Below are positions 6,168 through 7,928 of a stretch of DNA of 7,928 nucleotides, in pieces (position 1 is the stretch's first letter; each line of letters begins with the position of its first letter). Made by a program: the position numbers and the translations under genes. Where the stretch lies: the NCBI GenBank assembly GCA_937895465.1, contig CALAYY010000229.1, positions 1-7,928 of the forward strand, given 5' to 3'. Origin of the DNA: an uncultured Clostridia bacterium. Its GTDB lineage: Bacteria; Bacillota; Clostridia; Christensenellales; DUVY01. The notes below the pieces were generated by a model that did not search any database, was not told the DNA's origin, and saw only the letters and a list, made by a program, of their open reading frames with translations.

Positions 6168-6195
6168 TAACCCCAAAAAATCCCCATCAAACAAC

Positions 6196-6221
6196 AAAAT
6201 GCCGTTAATACGGCATTTTTT
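6196..6221 (+). terminator. Rho-independent terminator after the TIGR04086-like gene
   Basis: A perfect 10-bp stem pairs AAAATGCCGT (6196-6205) with ACGGCATTTT (6210-6219). The loop is TAAT and the T-run reaches 6221. It isolates scfA transcription from upstream. The A-rich left arm also gives a T-run on the minus strand, but no gene reads in from that side within the window. Confidence 0.9.
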
Positions 6222-6232
6222 ATAAGATATTC

Positions 6233-6261
6233 TTGATAAAACCTTGGTTTTAGTATATAAT
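6233..6261 (+). promoter_or_regulatory. Strong promoter of scfA
   Basis: TTGATA (6233-6238, five of six) and a perfect TATAAT (6256-6261) are 17 bp apart. The predicted start near 6268 gives a leader of about 18 nt with AGGAGG inside it. It begins 11 bp after the preceding terminator's T-run, so the SCIFF genes are an independent transcription unit. Confidence 0.78.
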
Positions 6262-6274
6262 CAATTATATATTC

Positions 6275-6280
6275 AGGAGG
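6275..6280 (+). promoter_or_regulatory. Consensus ribosome-binding site of scfA
   Basis: A perfect AGGAGG lies 5 bases before the ATG at 6286. It rules out the longer in-frame reading from TTG 6244, which would start upstream of the predicted transcript. It contrasts with the absence of any such site before scfB. Confidence 0.85.
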
Positions 6281-6285
6281 ATGTT

Positions 6286-6459
6286 ATGAAGCATATAAGA
6301 GTAATTGCAGCTAACACAATTGACAGAAGCCAAAATACTGGTTGCGGAGAATGTCAGGCAAGCTGCCAATCAGCATGTAAAACAAGCTGTACAGTAGCCA
6401 ATCAAAACTGTGAAAAAAAGATAACACGCAATCCCGTTATAAAAGTTTGCCAAGAATAA
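6286..6459 (+). CDS. scfA: SCIFF ranthipeptide precursor (six cysteines in forty-five)
   Basis: ScfA is the ribosomally made precursor of a thioether-crosslinked peptide matured by the radical SAM enzyme encoded next. The 57-aa peptide has a leader (MKHIRVIAANTIDRSQNT, 1-18) and the family core GCGECQASCQSACKTSCT (19-36). The cysteines are at 20, 23, 27, 31, 35 and 42. In the studied homologue CteA, a Cys-to-Thr thioether spans five residues in CKTSCT. The matching pair here is Cys31 and Thr36. Unlike the usual SCIFF, which ends soon after the sixth cysteine, this one continues about 14 residues with a basic tail and a seventh Cys55. A strong promoter and perfect ribosome-binding site predict high expression. 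The mature product's function is not settled in the field; signalling has been proposed. No protease or exporter gene is visible here. Confidence 0.95.
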   Translation: MKHIRVIAANTIDRSQNTGCGECQASCQSACKTSCTVANQNCEKKITRNPVIKVCQE

Positions 6460-6489
6460 AATTTTTTTAAAGGTTGTAAAAATTAATTA

Positions 6490-6520
6490 ATGCAGTAATA
6501 AACATTACTGCATATTTTTT
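6490..6520 (+). terminator. Terminator or attenuator hairpin between scfA and scfB
   Basis: A perfect 10-bp stem pairs ATGCAGTAAT (6490-6499) with ATTACTGCAT (6504-6513). The loop is AAAC, then one A and six Ts (6515-6520). It has the form of an intrinsic terminator and ends only 9 bases before the scfB ATG. Partial readthrough would give much more precursor than maturase. The stem is rather AT-rich, so termination may be incomplete. Confidence 0.8.
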
Positions 6521-6529
6521 GTAATTGAC

Positions 6530-7867
6530 ATGGTACATAGTTTTAAAGTTTTAGACGAATATTTTTTGATAGACAGTGAAAGCGGAAGCGTTTTTCATAT
6601 AGACCGTGCGGCACATGACGCTGTACAAATAATGACAGGCAACGTTCCTAGTCCCAAAGAAATTTCCCAAGATATAAAAGAGGCTTTGGAAGAATTACAG
6701 GCTTTGAAAAATCAGGGCATATTATTTTGTGAGATGCCAGAGCCTGAGCCTGTAACATACAACGGCGATATTAAGTCAATGTGTCTTAACATAAGTCACA
6801 GATGCAATCTTGCCTGCAAGTATTGCTTTGCCGAACAAGGCACTTACGGCGGAAAAGCCGCTGATATGAGTTTTGAAATAGCCGCAAAAGCTGTTGATTT
6901 TCTTATTATGCATAGCGGCAAAAGAAAGTCTTTGGAAGTTGATTTTTTTGGCGGCGAGCCAATGCTCAATTTTGATGTGGTTAAAAACACGGTAGAATAC
7001 GCCAAAATTCAAGCCCAAAAAGCACATAAAACCTTCCGCTTTACCATAACCACCAACGGCATGATATGTGATGATGAGCAGATTAACTATATTAATGAAA
7101 ACATGTCCAATATAGTCATTAGTATAGACGGTAGAGCAGAAGTTCATAACAATGCCCGTCCCTATAAAGGCGGTCAAGCTAGCTTTAACAATGTTTTAAA
7201 ATACGCCAAAAAGCTAAGAAATATAAGAGGCGATAAGGACTATTATATAAGAGGCACTTACACCGCTCAAAACCTTGATTTTTCTCAGGATGTGTTATCT
7301 ATTAATGACAGCGGCTTTGACCAAATTTCAATAGAGCCTGTTGTTTTGCCAAATGGACATATAATGGCAATAAAACAAGAACATATACAAAAGATACATG
7401 CCGAATACGAATTGTTGGCGGAAGAATATCTAAAACGCAGAAAAACAGATAAATGGTTTAATTTCTTCCATTATATGATTAACTTTGAGGGCGGACCTTG
7501 CGAGAAAAAAAGAGTGAGTGCATGCAGTGCAGGCAATGAATACGTAGCAATTGCACCCGATGGACTGATATACCCTTGCCATCAGTTTGTAGGCAACAGC
7601 GACTTTGTTTTGGGTGATCTAAATAATTGGGACAAGTTATCCAAAATCAGCCTTAATCAAGACATCAGACAAAAGTTTCAAGGCTGCAACATACACACCA
7701 AGCCAAAGTGTAAAGACTGTTTCGCCAAATATTATTGCTCTGGCGGCTGTGCGGCTAATAATTACAACCTCAATAACGATATCAATACGCCGGTTGACGT
7801 TATGTGCGATATCATAAAAAAGCGTACCGAATGCGCAATGGCGGTTAACATATTGGAGAAAAATTAA
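6530..7867 (+). CDS. scfB: SCIFF maturase, radical SAM/SPASM enzyme
   Basis: ScfB installs thioether crosslinks in the ScfA peptide using S-adenosylmethionine and iron-sulfur clusters. The 445-aa length is normal for the family (about 450). Residues 1-75 fit the RiPP recognition element that binds the leader; MVHSFKV is the typical family start. The radical SAM domain has C92-x3-C96-x2-C99 for the SAM-binding cluster and GGEP at 141-144. The C-terminal SPASM region has Cys324, Cys332 and G345-x4-C350. It then has C394-x2-C397-x5-C403-x3-C407 and Cys426, which would hold two auxiliary [4Fe-4S] clusters. All expected ligands are present. The start at 6530 is chosen from family alignment, since no Shine-Dalgarno sequence precedes it. 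A hairpin with a T-run lies just upstream. It is therefore expected to be cotranscribed with scfA by readthrough. Confidence 0.96.
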   Translation: MVHSFKVLDEYFLIDSESGSVFHIDRAAHDAVQIMTGNVPSPKEISQDIKEALEELQALKNQGILFCEMPEPEPVTYNGDIKSMCLNISHRCNLACKYCFAEQGTYGGKAADMSFEIAAKAVDFLIMHSGKRKSLEVDFFGGEPMLNFDVVKNTVEYAKIQAQKAHKTFRFTITTNGMICDDEQINYINENMSNIVISIDGRAEVHNNARPYKGGQASFNNVLKYAKKLRNIRGDKDYYIRGTYTAQNLDFSQDVLSINDSGFDQISIEPVVLPNGHIMAIKQEHIQKIHAEYELLAEEYLKRRKTDKWFNFFHYMINFEGGPCEKKRVSACSAGNEYVAIAPDGLIYPCHQFVGNSDFVLGDLNNWDKLSKISLNQDIRQKFQGCNIHTKPKCKDCFAKYYCSGGCAANNYNLNNDINTPVDVMCDIIKKRTECAMAVNILEKN

Positions 7868-7876
7868 AGTAATCGG

Positions 7877-7905
7877 TTGACTAATAAGATATAAAAACTT
7901 ATAAT
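7877..7905 (+). promoter_or_regulatory. Promoter for a gene beyond the right edge
   Basis: TTGACT (7877-7882, five of six) and a perfect TATAAT (7900-7905) are 17 bp apart. They begin 10 bases after the scfB stop, and the predicted start is near 7912. No start codon follows within the window. secD would be the usual next gene in clostridial genomes, but this cannot be seen here. Confidence 0.7.
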
Positions 7906-7928
7906 TAATTATTAGTGCGAGATTAGTA

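Noticed and set aside
6244..6285. Longer N-terminus of ScfA from TTG 6244
   Set aside because: It lies within the promoter spacer, upstream of the predicted transcript start. AGGAGG at 6275-6280 fixes ATG 6286, and MKHI is the usual SCIFF start.
6474..6501. Possible promoter (TTGTAA ... TAATAA) directly upstream of scfB
   Set aside because: The -10 match is poor, the spacing is 16 bp, and the box would fall inside the terminator-like hairpin.
6776..7177. Minus-strand open frame inside scfB
   Set aside because: It is antisense to the radical SAM core, with no plausible start signals. It is a by-product of codon composition.

Overview
The window looks like a chromosomal segment of a low-GC Gram-positive bacterium of class Clostridia, probably an uncultured lineage. 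Three things support this. The DNA is AT-rich, with purine-rich ribosome-binding sites and promoters close to TTGACA-17-TATAAT. The gene set is queA, tgt, yajC, a TIGR04086-type membrane protein, a SCIFF precursor peptide and its radical SAM maturase. SCIFF peptides are close to a hallmark of Clostridia. All real genes are on the + strand.

Layout. Positions 1-308 hold the 3' part of queA, with an apparent one-base deletion near position 54. Complete tgt follows at 318-1442, so the left end encodes consecutive steps of queuosine tRNA modification. yajC (1547-1939), the small Sec-translocon accessory protein, has its own strong promoter and ends at a clear intrinsic terminator. A separate two-gene operon (2122-5186) then starts from its own promoter. 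It encodes an SbcD/YhaO-like metallophosphoesterase and, overlapping it by 4 bases, an SbcC/Rad50/YhaN-like ATPase. The ATPase has a two-helix membrane hairpin where classical Rad50 proteins carry a zinc hook.

Positions 5187-5750 are non-coding and full of repeats. Two near-identical ~125-bp units lie in direct orientation exactly 240 bp apart. Between them is a shorter unit with the same two-hairpin plan in the opposite orientation and with compensatory stem changes. A 16-nt fragment of the longer unit lies just upstream. After this come the four-helix TIGR04086-like membrane protein (5751-6167) with a terminator, and the ranthipeptide (SCIFF) locus. That locus has a strong promoter, the 57-aa precursor scfA (6286-6459), a terminator-like hairpin, and the maturase scfB (6530-7867). 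A promoter-like sequence at 7877-7905 points to another gene beyond the right edge; secD would be the usual neighbour.

How the genes fit together. From memory of clostridial genomes, queA-tgt-yajC-TIGR04086-scfA-scfB-secD-secF is a common order. The nuclease/ATPase pair and the repeats appear to be inserted between yajC and the TIGR04086 gene. The SCIFF pair is a known RiPP system: ScfB is expected to crosslink cysteines of ScfA to acceptor residues through thioether bonds. I see no wholly unknown system. The least ordinary points are the seventh cysteine and longer tail of ScfA, the hairpin and missing Shine-Dalgarno before scfB, the membrane-hairpin Rad50-like ATPase, and the paired palindromic repeats.
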